A program made the translations under genes and the position numbers. The notes beneath the pieces were generated by a model. The model saw only the letters and a program-made list of their open reading frames with translations. It ran no database searches and was not told where the DNA came from. Shown here in pieces: positions 8,769 through 17,416 of a DNA stretch of 64,000 bases (position 1 is the first letter of the stretch; the number at the start of each line of letters is the position of its first letter). The DNA comes from Crenothrix sp043729335. Its GTDB lineage: Bacteria > Pseudomonadota > Gammaproteobacteria > Methylococcales > Methylomonadaceae. Location of the stretch: positions 1 to 64,000 of the forward strand of contig NZ_JAYTLQ010000050.1 in assembly GCF_043729335.1 (NCBI RefSeq), read 5' to 3'.

Positions 8769-10313
8769 ATGCCGGTTCAATTTACGCGCTTTGGCCTATT
8801 GATAACACTGTTGTTTTTATTGCCGTGGTTGGTTTTGGTTGTTTTGGGCAGTTACTGGTTATGGCAGCAAGGCTGGCTTTTTCATGGTATTGGTGTGTTA
8901 TCGGCTAATGCGGCATTGGTGTATGCTTTGGTGCATTGGCGTCGTAGCCATAAAGCGCCGGTATTTATGCAGCCTTTTGCTGTTGATGCCAACCCCAATT
9001 GGTCAGATCAGGCGCAACATGCCTGGCAAGATATTGAAACATTAAGCCAACACTGGCAAACCGAAACAGATTTTTTAACGGATTACCCTAAATTTCTAGC
9101 CGTCACTAATGACGTGTTAACGCAGGTTGCACGCCGCTTTAATGCCGATTCTAAATACCCTATTCTGGAATTTCCCCTGCCGTACTTACTAAAGTTAATA
9201 GTATTGGTGTGTGATGATATTCAACACGAGGTATTGGATAAAATCCCCGGCAGCCATGCCGTGCGGGTAGGTGATTTAGTACGCGCCAAACAAGCGGTCA
9301 ATACCTTAACTAAATACAAATTAATTTTAAATGTCGGACATTGGCTGTTTAACTGGTCAGGGGCAGCATTGGCTAAAGCCCGCGACGTCTTGGTCAACAA
9401 AGGGGTTAATACCGTTACCGATGAACTCTCGCAACGCTTGATAAATGCTTACATTAACAAACTGGGTTACTACGCCATTCAATTGTACAGTGGCCAGATA
9501 ACTTTAGATGACATTGTCCCTACTGACCGGTTAACGGCTGCTTCCAAAAAAGACATTAAAACGCAAGCACAAAGTCAATCCATAGAGCCTTTGCGTTTGT
9601 TGTTGTTAGGGCAAGTGAGCAGCGGTAAATCCAGCTTAATTAATGCGCTGTTTGGTGAAATAAAAACTGCGGAAGGTTTATTGCCCACTACCGCAGAAAT
9701 TACGCCTTATTTACTGGAGCGCAATGGCCTGCAACAAGCCATCATATTAGATAGCGCCGGTTATGGTGGTTTAATGCACGAAGATGCACCTGCCGCGCTC
9801 AAAAAACAATGGGGCAAGGTGGATGTGATTTTAATCGTATGTAATGCAACGCAAGCAGCTAGAGAAGTGGATGCGCAACAGCTAAATGCTATTCGGCATT
9901 CTTTTCAGGAACACTATGCCAACCAAGCCTTGCCTGTGATTATTGCTGTAGCGACGCATTGTGATAAATTACGGCCAGTGCGCGAATGGCAGCCGCCTTA
10001 TAATATTCAGCAACCGGATAATGCCAAATCGCAAAATATTCGTCAGGCTTGTGAAGCCATTGCACAGGATTTGAGTTTGTCGCTAGATTGTGTGGTTCCT
10101 GTTTGTCTTGCGCCGGAAAAACCGATTTATAATATTGAAGACGGTTTAATGCCACTGATTCATGAGCATCTTAACGCCGCGCAACGGGTACGTTATTTGC
10201 GGTGTTTGCGCCAGTATCAAGCAGAAAGTTACTGGCAACAATGGCGCAATCAGGCCGTGCAAGCGGGACAGGTTATTTTAAATTTTACTGTAAAAACTAC
10301 CGATAAAATTTAA
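8769..10313 (+). CDS. Membrane-anchored GTPase (Era-like G domain)
   Basis: A 514-residue protein. Two hydrophobic segments near the N-terminus (about 8-33 and 38-57) anchor it. A long helical region follows, then a G domain with P-loop GQVSSGKSS (about 281-289), a Thr-rich switch I (PTTAEITPY), G3 DSAG (about 328) and a G4-like THCDK (about 397). The N-terminal anchor with a cytosolic GTPase is the mirror image of the preceding gene, whose membrane part is C-terminal. The 3-base gap argues for translational coupling and a joint function, perhaps a hetero-oligomeric membrane GTPase (inference). Confidence 0.85.
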   Translation: MPVQFTRFGLLITLLFLLPWLVLVVLGSYWLWQQGWLFHGIGVLSANAALVYALVHWRRSHKAPVFMQPFAVDANPNWSDQAQHAWQDIETLSQHWQTETDFLTDYPKFLAVTNDVLTQVARRFNADSKYPILEFPLPYLLKLIVLVCDDIQHEVLDKIPGSHAVRVGDLVRAKQAVNTLTKYKLILNVGHWLFNWSGAALAKARDVLVNKGVNTVTDELSQRLINAYINKLGYYAIQLYSGQITLDDIVPTDRLTAASKKDIKTQAQSQSIEPLRLLLLGQVSSGKSSLINALFGEIKTAEGLLPTTAEITPYLLERNGLQQAIILDSAGYGGLMHEDAPAALKKQWGKVDVILIVCNATQAAREVDAQQLNAIRHSFQEHYANQALPVIIAVATHCDKLRPVREWQPPYNIQQPDNAKSQNIRQACEAIAQDLSLSLDCVVPVCLAPEKPIYNIEDGLMPLIHEHLNAAQRVRYLRCLRQYQAESYWQQWRNQAVQAGQVILNFTVKTTDKI

Positions 10314-10363
10314 ATCCAGTATGAGATACTTAACTGTTAAAACTACTCTTTAAGAGGTGAACT

Positions 10364-10972
10364 GTGTCCATCATATTAAAAAAAACGCATTACACAACGG
10401 AAGATTATTTAAGCCTGGAGCGTAATGCACCGTATAAAAGCGAATTTCATGACGGTGAAATTTATGCCATGATGGGCGCAAGTCGTCAACATAATCTGAT
10501 AGTGTTTAATATTGCTCGAGAACTCGGATTACAACTTAAAAATCGTCCCTGCGAGGCGTACGTTAACGATATGCGTGTAAAAGCCGTTACAGCGCGTAGT
10601 TATCATTATCCGGATATTACTGTGGTGTGTGGCACACCCCAATTTGAAGATGCGCATGTCGATACCTTGCTCAACCCTACTGTACTCATTGAAGTGCTGT
10701 CGCCTTCTACCGAAGCGTATGATCGAGGGGGTAAGTTTGCTCATTATCGTAAAATTGCCAGCCTTTGTGAATATTTGTTGGTGACGCAAGACCAGCCCAG
10801 TATTGAACGCTATTTGCGGCAAGGTGATATTTGGATGTTATCGGAAACTATAGAACTTGATGCTACGGTGTCGCTGGAGAGTATAGGTTGCACACTGAGC
10901 TTGCGCGAAGTGTACGACAAAGTTCTGGATGACGCAGATAAAAATCCTGAAGCAGATGAATCTGTTAATTGA
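10364..10972 (+). CDS. Uma2 family PD-(D/E)XK protein, copy 2 (GTG start)
   Basis: A 202-residue Uma2 protein. YHYPDITVVCG (about residues 85-95) and TVLIEVLSPSTEAYDRGGK (about 107-125) give the PD...EVLS...D..K core of this nuclease-like fold. The start is GTG at 10364, supported by AAGAGGTGAACT upstream; no ATG nearby fits. It lies 50 bases after the GTPase pair and could be read through from it. It is most similar in pattern to copy 3 at 26928-27560 (shared CEA-VNDMR/CEA-MSDMR segments). Confidence 0.88.
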   Translation: MSIILKKTHYTTEDYLSLERNAPYKSEFHDGEIYAMMGASRQHNLIVFNIARELGLQLKNRPCEAYVNDMRVKAVTARSYHYPDITVVCGTPQFEDAHVDTLLNPTVLIEVLSPSTEAYDRGGKFAHYRKIASLCEYLLVTQDQPSIERYLRQGDIWMLSETIELDATVSLESIGCTLSLREVYDKVLDDADKNPEADESVN

Positions 10973-11003
10973 CATCACAAACACGCGCTAACTCGGTTAT
11001 AAA

Positions 11004-11288
11004 ATGGCAGATTCAAAAGTTTATCTCAACGTGCCATTTGCACAAAAAGATGCGGCAAAAGCACTGGGAGCAAGATGGGATGGCACTGTTAAAAAATGGT
11101 ATGTCCCAGCCGATAAGGACATTTCGCTTTTTACACAATGGCTCGTTCAATCCGGCACAGTGCAATCAATTACCACAACACCCGTAAAAAATACGGTACC
11201 CGCTGGTAAGGTTTCCTCTGGCGTGATGACTTATGCCATCGATAAAAATTTTGTTGCCTACAATGGCGATGAACCGCCATGGAACTGA
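11004..11288 (+). CDS. DUF5710 domain protein
   Basis: A 94-residue protein whose first 50 residues carry the DUF5710 signature: YLNVPFAQKDAAKALGARWD followed by KKWYVP. This motif also occurs at the ends of plasmid TraC primases and other DNA-processing proteins and is thought to be a small binding module. The C-terminal 40 residues are Thr/Val-rich and unremarkable. It starts 31 bases after the upstream Uma2 gene on the same strand. Confidence 0.8.
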   Translation: MADSKVYLNVPFAQKDAAKALGARWDGTVKKWYVPADKDISLFTQWLVQSGTVQSITTTPVKNTVPAGKVSSGVMTYAIDKNFVAYNGDEPPWN

Positions 11289-11336
11289 AACTTGTTTTTC
11301 AAGCACTACTCGATTGACTAGGTCTCTTATCTTGAA

Positions 11337-11840
11337 ATGACTACATTAAAATATTTAGCGGGTTACTCGCCAACCTTAACGCAGCAAGTACAAAAGCTTA
11401 TTGATAACGATAAGTTGGCTGAAGTTTTGTTGAAAAAATACCCTGTCGCCCATAACATCAAAACCGATAAAGCGCTCTACAACTATGCTCTGGATATGAA
11501 GAACCAATACCTTCGGCAATCCAATCCGCTCAGCAAGGTCATTTACGATGATAAGATCGACGTGTTGCATCACGCACTAGGATTACATACTTTTGTATCC
11601 AGAGTGCAAGGTGGAAATTTGAAGGCCAAAAATGAGATTCGGATAGGCGCGATCTTTAAAATTGCCCCGCTTGAGTTTTTGAGAATGATTGTTGTGCATG
11701 AACTGGCGCATCTAAGAGAAAAGCAGCATAACAAGGCATTTTATAAATTATGCGCATACATGGAACCCGATTACGCTCAATTGGAGTTTGATATGCGACT
11801 TTACCTGACTTATCTTGAGCTTGGGGATAAGCTTTATTGA
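11337..11840 (+). CDS. YgjP-like (DUF45/M48-type) metallopeptidase
   Basis: A 167-residue protein with the zinc-site motif HELAHLREKQHNKAFY (about residues 121-136): the HExxH pair, the third ligand His of the HxxxF segment, and the following aromatic residue are intact. The arrangement is that of YgjP/DUF45 metallopeptidases, but the protein is shorter than the usual 230 residues and has a different N-terminal half. There is no signal peptide, so it should be cytosolic. It is the third gene in a row on this strand after Uma2 and DUF5710. Confidence 0.8.
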   Translation: MTTLKYLAGYSPTLTQQVQKLIDNDKLAEVLLKKYPVAHNIKTDKALYNYALDMKNQYLRQSNPLSKVIYDDKIDVLHHALGLHTFVSRVQGGNLKAKNEIRIGAIFKIAPLEFLRMIVVHELAHLREKQHNKAFYKLCAYMEPDYAQLEFDMRLYLTYLELGDKLY

Positions 11841-12117
11841 CTACGATTGACTCAGTTTGACCGTAGAGAAAAGCTCTAATACCGGCCACCTTTCCTCGTC
11901 CCAGTACTCTCCATTTGACTGCCGCCGAACTTTTGAACGTCAAAAAATGGGTATTTTACCTAACCATTTCATAGCCATTAATACCCAATTCTAAGTTGTT
12001 GCAGCCCTTAGCCTAACAAGCGAAAATAGTTTTGTGATGACTAGCAATTTTTTCTTACTGGTTTCTTTGAAAAGCCTTTTAAAAATAGTCAATTCTGACT
12101 GATGTGTGGAGTATGAA

Positions 12118-12315
12118 ATGAGTAAAACAATTAGGAAAATTAAAAGTTCTGGCATTTTACATGCAAAAAAATACACTGAAATTTTTCAGCTCACTGATAG
12201 GGCCGCTAGGTTTTCTTGTTACAAAGCAGAATGCAGAGGTTTTTTGCCAAGTCAGGAACTGAGTGACGCAGGGCGAGCCAAGGAAATGCTGGTTTTAAAA
12301 GAAATAATTCATTGA
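12118..12315 (+). CDS. Small basic protein, unrecognised
   Basis: A possible 65-residue protein beginning MSKTIRKIKSSGIL. The ATG is preceded by TGGAG at a spacing of seven bases. It is rich in Lys and Arg and has two Cys in the middle (SCYKAEC). No family is recognised. A GTG four codons upstream is an alternative start. The good Shine-Dalgarno is the main support. Confidence 0.4.
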   Translation: MSKTIRKIKSSGILHAKKYTEIFQLTDRAARFSCYKAECRGFLPSQELSDAGRAKEMLVLKEIIH

Positions 12316-12577
12316 AAGCGACATAAATTACGGGTAGTCCGTACAAATCAATGCAGCTCGGTAAGATTGTGCAATTTTCCGCTTCTAACCCATTGATTCA
12401 TAGAAAATCTGCAAACTATAAAGTTGAAAAAACAAATATCTCAATTTATTGATTTTACTGACCTGTATTGTTTTGTAGTTATTACCCCTAAACGACGATA
12501 GCCCCTCGACTAATCAGTGCGGCTATGCATTATTCGCGCTGATATCCAACATAATATTTCACTCAAAAAAGGAGATT

Positions 12578-13252
12578 ATGATGAAAAATGACACTATAAC
12601 TTTTAATTCCCTGCAAAACACGCATACTAAAATTGACAAGCGAATCACCTATCACTTGGCAGGCCATGCTGCGGCTATTTATTTGGGCAATAAACAAAAA
12701 GACTTACCCGCCGTCTATTTTCAAATCAACATTAATCAACAGCAAATGAATGGTCAGCAAGCAAACCGGTTTTCGCAAAAATATGGCTCATACACGGCAG
12801 AAGTTGAAGGTGGGCGGCTCATCCAAAATCTGCCTTTGTCATTTGTTGAAACTGCGAGCTATTTTTCGTGGGCTCAATACAAAGAATACCGCTGTGCTTT
12901 CGAAGCAGATGTTATCAATTTGTTAGTAGGATCACTGGCTGAAGCTAAATATGTTGCCTTGTGCGATGGTGAGCCTTTCAATTCCAATTTAATGAATGTT
13001 GGGGCATTGCGCTTTTATGAGGGTTGTTCTGATAGTGCACTTATTGCGCAATACATGGAATGCCTCATACCGCTAACGATTGAACGCGAGCAGAAACTGA
13101 CGGAACTGTTTTTGGCTGCGTTTAGATTTGTCAGCAATCAAGCAAATTGGTGCGCAATCTCCGCCTTGGCAAGCTTTATCAGCAACGAGCCTAAAAACAC
13201 CATTCCTTGTGAAGAAGCGATTTCACTTCTTGAGCCTCAATTGGCAGCGTAA
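12578..13252 (+). CDS. Peptidase M41 (FtsH)-like protein with degenerate zinc site
   Basis: A 224-residue protein that resembles the protease domain of FtsH without the AAA part. Near residue 24 it reads RITYHLAGHAAAIYL, where FtsH-type M41 enzymes have HEAGHA: the catalytic Glu is replaced by Leu while both His remain. Further on, NLLVGSLAEAKYV (about residue 112) corresponds to the LLAGRAAE helix that supplies the third ligand region. The protein is therefore probably non-catalytic, perhaps a binding protein (inference). A strong AGGAG precedes the first ATG; a second ATG follows directly. Confidence 0.7.
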   Translation: MMKNDTITFNSLQNTHTKIDKRITYHLAGHAAAIYLGNKQKDLPAVYFQININQQQMNGQQANRFSQKYGSYTAEVEGGRLIQNLPLSFVETASYFSWAQYKEYRCAFEADVINLLVGSLAEAKYVALCDGEPFNSNLMNVGALRFYEGCSDSALIAQYMECLIPLTIEREQKLTELFLAAFRFVSNQANWCAISALASFISNEPKNTIPCEEAISLLEPQLAA

Positions 13253-13357
13253 AAAGCCGCCAAGAGAGAAATTTTTTTAATAAAGCCAGGCAATCCGGTT
13301 GTCGTTAATTTAGTGTCCATCTATATTTTTTGCGGTTAGCAAAGATTCAAAAATACG

Positions 13358-13465
13358 GCTTCCAACTTTTAAGTCGGGACAGGTGAAGGTGTGCCGTTCG
13401 TGGTGAGCCATTCGACAAGCTCGAACGGTGTGCCTTATTGAGTGTCCCGTCTTATGTGGATAGCC
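13358..13465. mobile_element. MITE-like element with terminal inverted repeats, copy A
   Basis: A 108-bp element. The left end (GGCTTCCAAC...AAGTCGGGACA) and right end (TGTCCCGTCTTATGTGGATAGCC) are imperfect inverted repeats. The interior has one palindromic core (CCGTTCGTGG...). Both ends match those of the 165-bp element at 60958-61122. It carries no gene, so it would be non-autonomous. Confidence 0.65.
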
Positions 13466-13594
13466 AAAAATACAAGCCCTGTAAAATTAACCAGTGTTCC
13501 CCCATCATTAATTACGCTAAAATACACGCCGGTCAAGATGACAGTGTGTATTGGTCATTAAACTTGATAGCGATTTTAATTTTGTAGGCTGCAA

Positions 13595-14962
13595 ATGAAG
13601 GTACTTATACTTGGCGCTGGCGTGACGGGTTCGTCGGTTGCTGAAGCGTTAGCACGAGAAGAAAATGATATTGTTGTGGTTGATTTCAAGCCACAACTCC
13701 TTGAAGCTTTAAAAGAACGTTTTGACCTTGCCACCGTATGTGGCAATGCGGCACACCCTTGTATCCTAGAACAGGCTGGGGTAGAGTACGCCGACATGGT
13801 TATCGCGGTCACGGACAGCGATGAAACCAACATGTTAGCGTGCATGGTCATTAATACCTTGTACAGCCGACCGAAAACTATTGCCCGCGTCCGCGCTATC
13901 GATTTTTTAAAGCATCCGCATTTGTTTGGCCCCAATGGCATTCCCATTGATCATGTCATCAGCCCTGAACAAATTGTCAAAAATTCCATTTACAATCTCA
14001 TCGAATTTCCGGGTGTGCTGCACGTATCGGAGTTTGCCGGTGGCTTGATACGCTTGTTTTCCGTTAAAGTAGTTGTCGATGGTTTTGTCACCGGTAAAAA
14101 AATCAAAGATTTAAAAGGCCTGATGGCGAGCGGAAAAATCCGTATTGTAGCGATATTCCGGCAAGGCAAACCATTGCAAGTAACCGGCGATGCAACTATT
14201 GAACCCGCTGACGAATTATTTATAGCCGCTCCGCGTGATGAAGTTAGGCGAGTATTAAGAGCTTTGCACAAACTAGAACGCCCGATAAAGAAAATTATTA
14301 TTGCTGGCGGTGGACACATCGGCAAACGTTTGGGATTGGCTTTGCAAGATGATTACCACGTTAAAATTATTGAAAAAGATTTAAGACGTGCGAAAAAAAT
14401 TGCCAATGAAATTGAGAGTGCCGTCGTTTTAAAAGGTGACTGCTCGGATGAAACTTTGTTGCTGGATGAATCCATTGATAGCACAGATTTGTTCTGCGCC
14501 GTTACCGATAATGACGGGGTCAATATTATTTCGGCATCGCTGGCCAAAAGCTTGGGGGCACGCAAAGTTATTTGTCTGCTTAACAATATGTCTTACAGCA
14601 AACTTCTGCCAGGCACCGGTATTGATTTAGCCGTTATCCCCAACCAAGAAACCCTAGGCAGTATTCTAAAACACGTTCGTAAAGGCGATGTGGCGCAAGT
14701 TAGCTCTTTATGCGGTGGTACGGCGGAAGCTATTGAAGCGGTTGCCCATCTTAATAATGGCTCAAATACTGTGGTCGGACAACGGGTTGATGCCATCAAA
14801 TTACCGCTGGGCATTGTATTAGGAGCATTAATCCGTAATCAAGTGGTTATTTCCATACATCATGACACCGTGTTTGAAGAAAATGATCATGTGGTTATGT
14901 TTGCGATGGACAAAAAACTGGTGGTGTATATTGAAAAACTGTTCCAGCCGCTTAACAAGTGA
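13595..14962 (+). CDS. trkA: Trk system potassium transporter subunit TrkA
   Basis: A 455-residue cytosolic regulatory subunit with two RCK-type NAD(H)-binding domains. Rossmann glycine motifs are GAGVTGSSVAE at about residue 7 and GGGHIGKRLG at about 234. Each is followed by a TrkA_C domain, the second ending at the C-terminus. TrkA gates the TrkH potassium channel through nucleotide binding. The gene is followed 64 bases later by trkH, consistent with one operon. Length is normal (E. coli TrkA has 458). Confidence 0.95.
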   Translation: MKVLILGAGVTGSSVAEALAREENDIVVVDFKPQLLEALKERFDLATVCGNAAHPCILEQAGVEYADMVIAVTDSDETNMLACMVINTLYSRPKTIARVRAIDFLKHPHLFGPNGIPIDHVISPEQIVKNSIYNLIEFPGVLHVSEFAGGLIRLFSVKVVVDGFVTGKKIKDLKGLMASGKIRIVAIFRQGKPLQVTGDATIEPADELFIAAPRDEVRRVLRALHKLERPIKKIIIAGGGHIGKRLGLALQDDYHVKIIEKDLRRAKKIANEIESAVVLKGDCSDETLLLDESIDSTDLFCAVTDNDGVNIISASLAKSLGARKVICLLNNMSYSKLLPGTGIDLAVIPNQETLGSILKHVRKGDVAQVSSLCGGTAEAIEAVAHLNNGSNTVVGQRVDAIKLPLGIVLGALIRNQVVISIHHDTVFEENDHVVMFAMDKKLVVYIEKLFQPLNK

Positions 14963-15026
14963 CTTCCAGAATAAGACCTAAAAATAGTCTTTTGTTATCC
15001 TGCAATAAGGTAAATTTGTCTACACT

Positions 15027-16484
15027 ATGAACGTTATTTTCACCGTTACTCATATCTTCGGCGTAGTTGTTATGGTCTTTAGTGGCTTAATGTCTACCTG
15101 TTTACTGACTTCCGTAATAGCAGAAGACGGAGCTACGATGGCTTTTTTACAAGGGACTAGCATTACATTTTTGTCCGGCGCATTAATGAGTTTTTTAACG
15201 CGGCATTCCCCCAAAAAAGTGTCACGGCAAGCGGGATTTTTATTAGTAACGATGTGTTGGTCAATGGCTTCAGTATTTTGTACTTTGCCTTTATTACTCT
15301 ATTTACCTACTTTAAATTTTTATGATGCTTATTTTGAGGTTATTTCCGGCCTAACGACAACCGGCGCGACCATACTCAGTGGCTTGGATCAATTACCTAT
15401 GTCGATTAATCTTTGGCGACATGAACTGACCTGGTTTGGTGGCATTGGCATTATTGTATTTGCCGTGGCCATTTTGCCTATTTTAGGTATTGGTGGCATG
15501 CAATTGCTCAAATCAGAATCACCCGGTTCAGTCAAAGAATCTGATTTACCTCCGCGTATCGCCCAAACGGCAAAAGCCTTATGGCAGGCGTATGTAATTA
15601 TCACTATTATTTGCATCATCTCGTTACATTTAGTGGGCATGAGTTGGTTTGATGCGGTTTGCCATGCCTTTGCCGCCATGAGCTTAGGTGGGTTTTCTAC
15701 ACACGATGCCAGCGTTAGTTTTTTTAAATCCTTACCGATTGAGTGTGTGCTGACATTTTTTCAATTACTGGCGGCAATGAACTTCGCCACCCATTTTCTG
15801 GCGATTCAGAAACGTTCTTTCAAGCCTTACACAAAAGATATGGAATTACGGGGCATGCTATTTGTGATACTTAGCAGCTGTGTTTTTTGCGCTTTTGTCT
15901 TGTGGCATTACAACACTTATCCCGATTTCCTTACAGCATTACGTCATGCCACTTTTAACTTGGTCACTGTTGCCACTACCTCAGGCTTTATGACGCAAGA
16001 CTTTAATCGATGGCCTATTTTTGTGCCTATGTGGATGTTGTTTCTAAGTAGCATTTCTGTCTCTACCGGTTCCACGGGAGGTGGCATACGTATGATCCGT
16101 ACCATAATTCTTATGAAACAGGCGCGTCTTGAGCTATTTAAATCTATTCATCCTAATGCGATCAAGCCCATGAAAATTGGGGGCTCTGTTATCAGTAATA
16201 ACATTATCTCTTCAGTAATGGGATTTATTTTTCTGTATTTTATATCTATTGTTTTTCTAGTCTTTACCCTACTATTGAGCGACCTGGATTTTATGACAGC
16301 CTTCTCCGCTATTATTGCATGCATTAATAACGCGGGGCCCGGTCTTAATCTAGTAGGACCTGCAAGCAATTATTCTGTACTTACCGATTTTCAAATCAAT
16401 GTGTGCACTTTCGCCATGCTTTTAGGGCGTGTGCAAATATTTTCTATTGTTATTTTGTTTATTCCGGAGTTTTGGAAAAAATAA
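15027..16484 (+). CDS. trkH: Trk potassium uptake membrane protein TrkH
   Basis: A 485-residue integral membrane protein of the SKT family with about ten hydrophobic helices. It has the four glycine-bearing filter loops expected for this fold, including SGLTTTGATILSG, AMSLGGFSTHD, TTSGFMTQD and a last one in NNAGPGLN. The final loop carries the Gly-rich filter typical of TrkH/TrkG. It works with the TrkA protein encoded just upstream. The reading frame is full length. Confidence 0.94.
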   Translation: MNVIFTVTHIFGVVVMVFSGLMSTCLLTSVIAEDGATMAFLQGTSITFLSGALMSFLTRHSPKKVSRQAGFLLVTMCWSMASVFCTLPLLLYLPTLNFYDAYFEVISGLTTTGATILSGLDQLPMSINLWRHELTWFGGIGIIVFAVAILPILGIGGMQLLKSESPGSVKESDLPPRIAQTAKALWQAYVIITIICIISLHLVGMSWFDAVCHAFAAMSLGGFSTHDASVSFFKSLPIECVLTFFQLLAAMNFATHFLAIQKRSFKPYTKDMELRGMLFVILSSCVFCAFVLWHYNTYPDFLTALRHATFNLVTVATTSGFMTQDFNRWPIFVPMWMLFLSSISVSTGSTGGGIRMIRTIILMKQARLELFKSIHPNAIKPMKIGGSVISNNIISSVMGFIFLYFISIVFLVFTLLLSDLDFMTAFSAIIACINNAGPGLNLVGPASNYSVLTDFQINVCTFAMLLGRVQIFSIVILFIPEFWKK

Positions 16485-16531
16485 GCCTTATCCGCTAATG
16501 TCCCCTAATCTGTATTCTTTGTAAGCGCTGC

Positions 16532-16696
16532 TTACGACACTTCCATTGACAGCAATCTGGCAACTGCTGCCAGCGGTTTTTCATTTTCCTGAACCAAACC
16601 ACCACGGTTCTGTCCTAATTCAAAGTTCTGGTAGGCAGGGATAATTTCTCCAAAAATGACTTTGTTAAGCTGGCCATAGTGGCCAAAGTCATCCAC
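16532..16696 (-). CDS. Short reading frame, possible gene remnant
   Basis: An open frame of 54 codons on the opposite strand between trkH and the ABC transporter genes. The translation is protein-like rather than low complexity (for example FGEIIPAYQNFELGQ, then a C-terminal LAAVARLLSMEVS). The best start is a GTG without a clear ribosome-binding site, and a stop lies three codons upstream. It may be the preserved 3' end of a longer gene. I do not recognise the family. Confidence 0.3.
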   Translation of the reverse strand: MDDFGHYGQLNKVIFGEIIPAYQNFELGQNRGGLVQENEKPLAAVARLLSMEVS

Positions 16697-16726
16697 AAAC
16701 AACTACGCTAGTAAAATCGGAGCATT

Positions 16727-17416
16727 ATGCATACTCAAGCGGACATTGCAGTAGAACACATTATCGTAGCGGAAAACCTGGGTAAATCGGTGCTGACTTC
16801 CGAAGGCATGTTGCATATATTGTCAGCGGTTAATTTGTTAATAAAAGCCGGAGAAAGTATTGCTATTGTTGGCGAATCTGGCTCTGGGAAATCTACTTTA
16901 ATCAGTTTATTAGCAGGGTTGGATACCCCTAGCGCCGGAAAAATCCGCCTTAATAACCATGAGCTAACCATCATGGACGAAGACGGCAGAGCTTCCATTC
17001 GAAATGCATTAATTGGCTTTGTTTTCCAGTCTTTTCAGTTATTGCCAGGGTTAACGGCATTGGAAAACGTCATGTTGCCACTGGAATTAAGCGGCAATAA
17101 AAACGCTAAAAGCTTAGCAGCGGCGTTACTGCACAGAGTCGGTTTAGCGCATCGCTTGACACATACACCCAGACAACTTTCCGGTGGTGAACAACAGCGT
17201 GTGGCCTTAGCTAGAGCTTTTGTCACCAGACCAGTCATTCTTTTTGCCGACGAACCGACCGGCAATCTGGACAGCAAAACCGGCGCGACTATTATTGATT
17301 TGCTATTTGAACTGAATCACGAAAACAAAACCACTTTGATTTTGGTTACCCATGATCAAGTCTTGGCGGCACGCTGCCAGCGCACCATTAAACTGGATTC
17401 CGGAGCTATGCTATGA
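16727..17416 (+). CDS. ybbA: ABC transporter ATP-binding protein (YbbA/LolD-like)
   Basis: A 229-residue ATPase with Walker A GESGSGKST (about residue 51), Q-loop FQSFQLLPGLTALENV, signature LSGGEQQR and Walker B VILFADEPTGNLD. The pattern is that of the MacB/LolD/YbbA group, which pairs with FtsX-type permeases. Its stop overlaps the start of the permease gene by 4 bases (ATGA), so translation is coupled. In E. coli ybbA-ybbP has the same arrangement; its substrate is unknown. Confidence 0.9.
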   Translation: MHTQADIAVEHIIVAENLGKSVLTSEGMLHILSAVNLLIKAGESIAIVGESGSGKSTLISLLAGLDTPSAGKIRLNNHELTIMDEDGRASIRNALIGFVFQSFQLLPGLTALENVMLPLELSGNKNAKSLAAALLHRVGLAHRLTHTPRQLSGGEQQRVALARAFVTRPVILFADEPTGNLDSKTGATIIDLLFELNHENKTTLILVTHDQVLAARCQRTIKLDSGAML

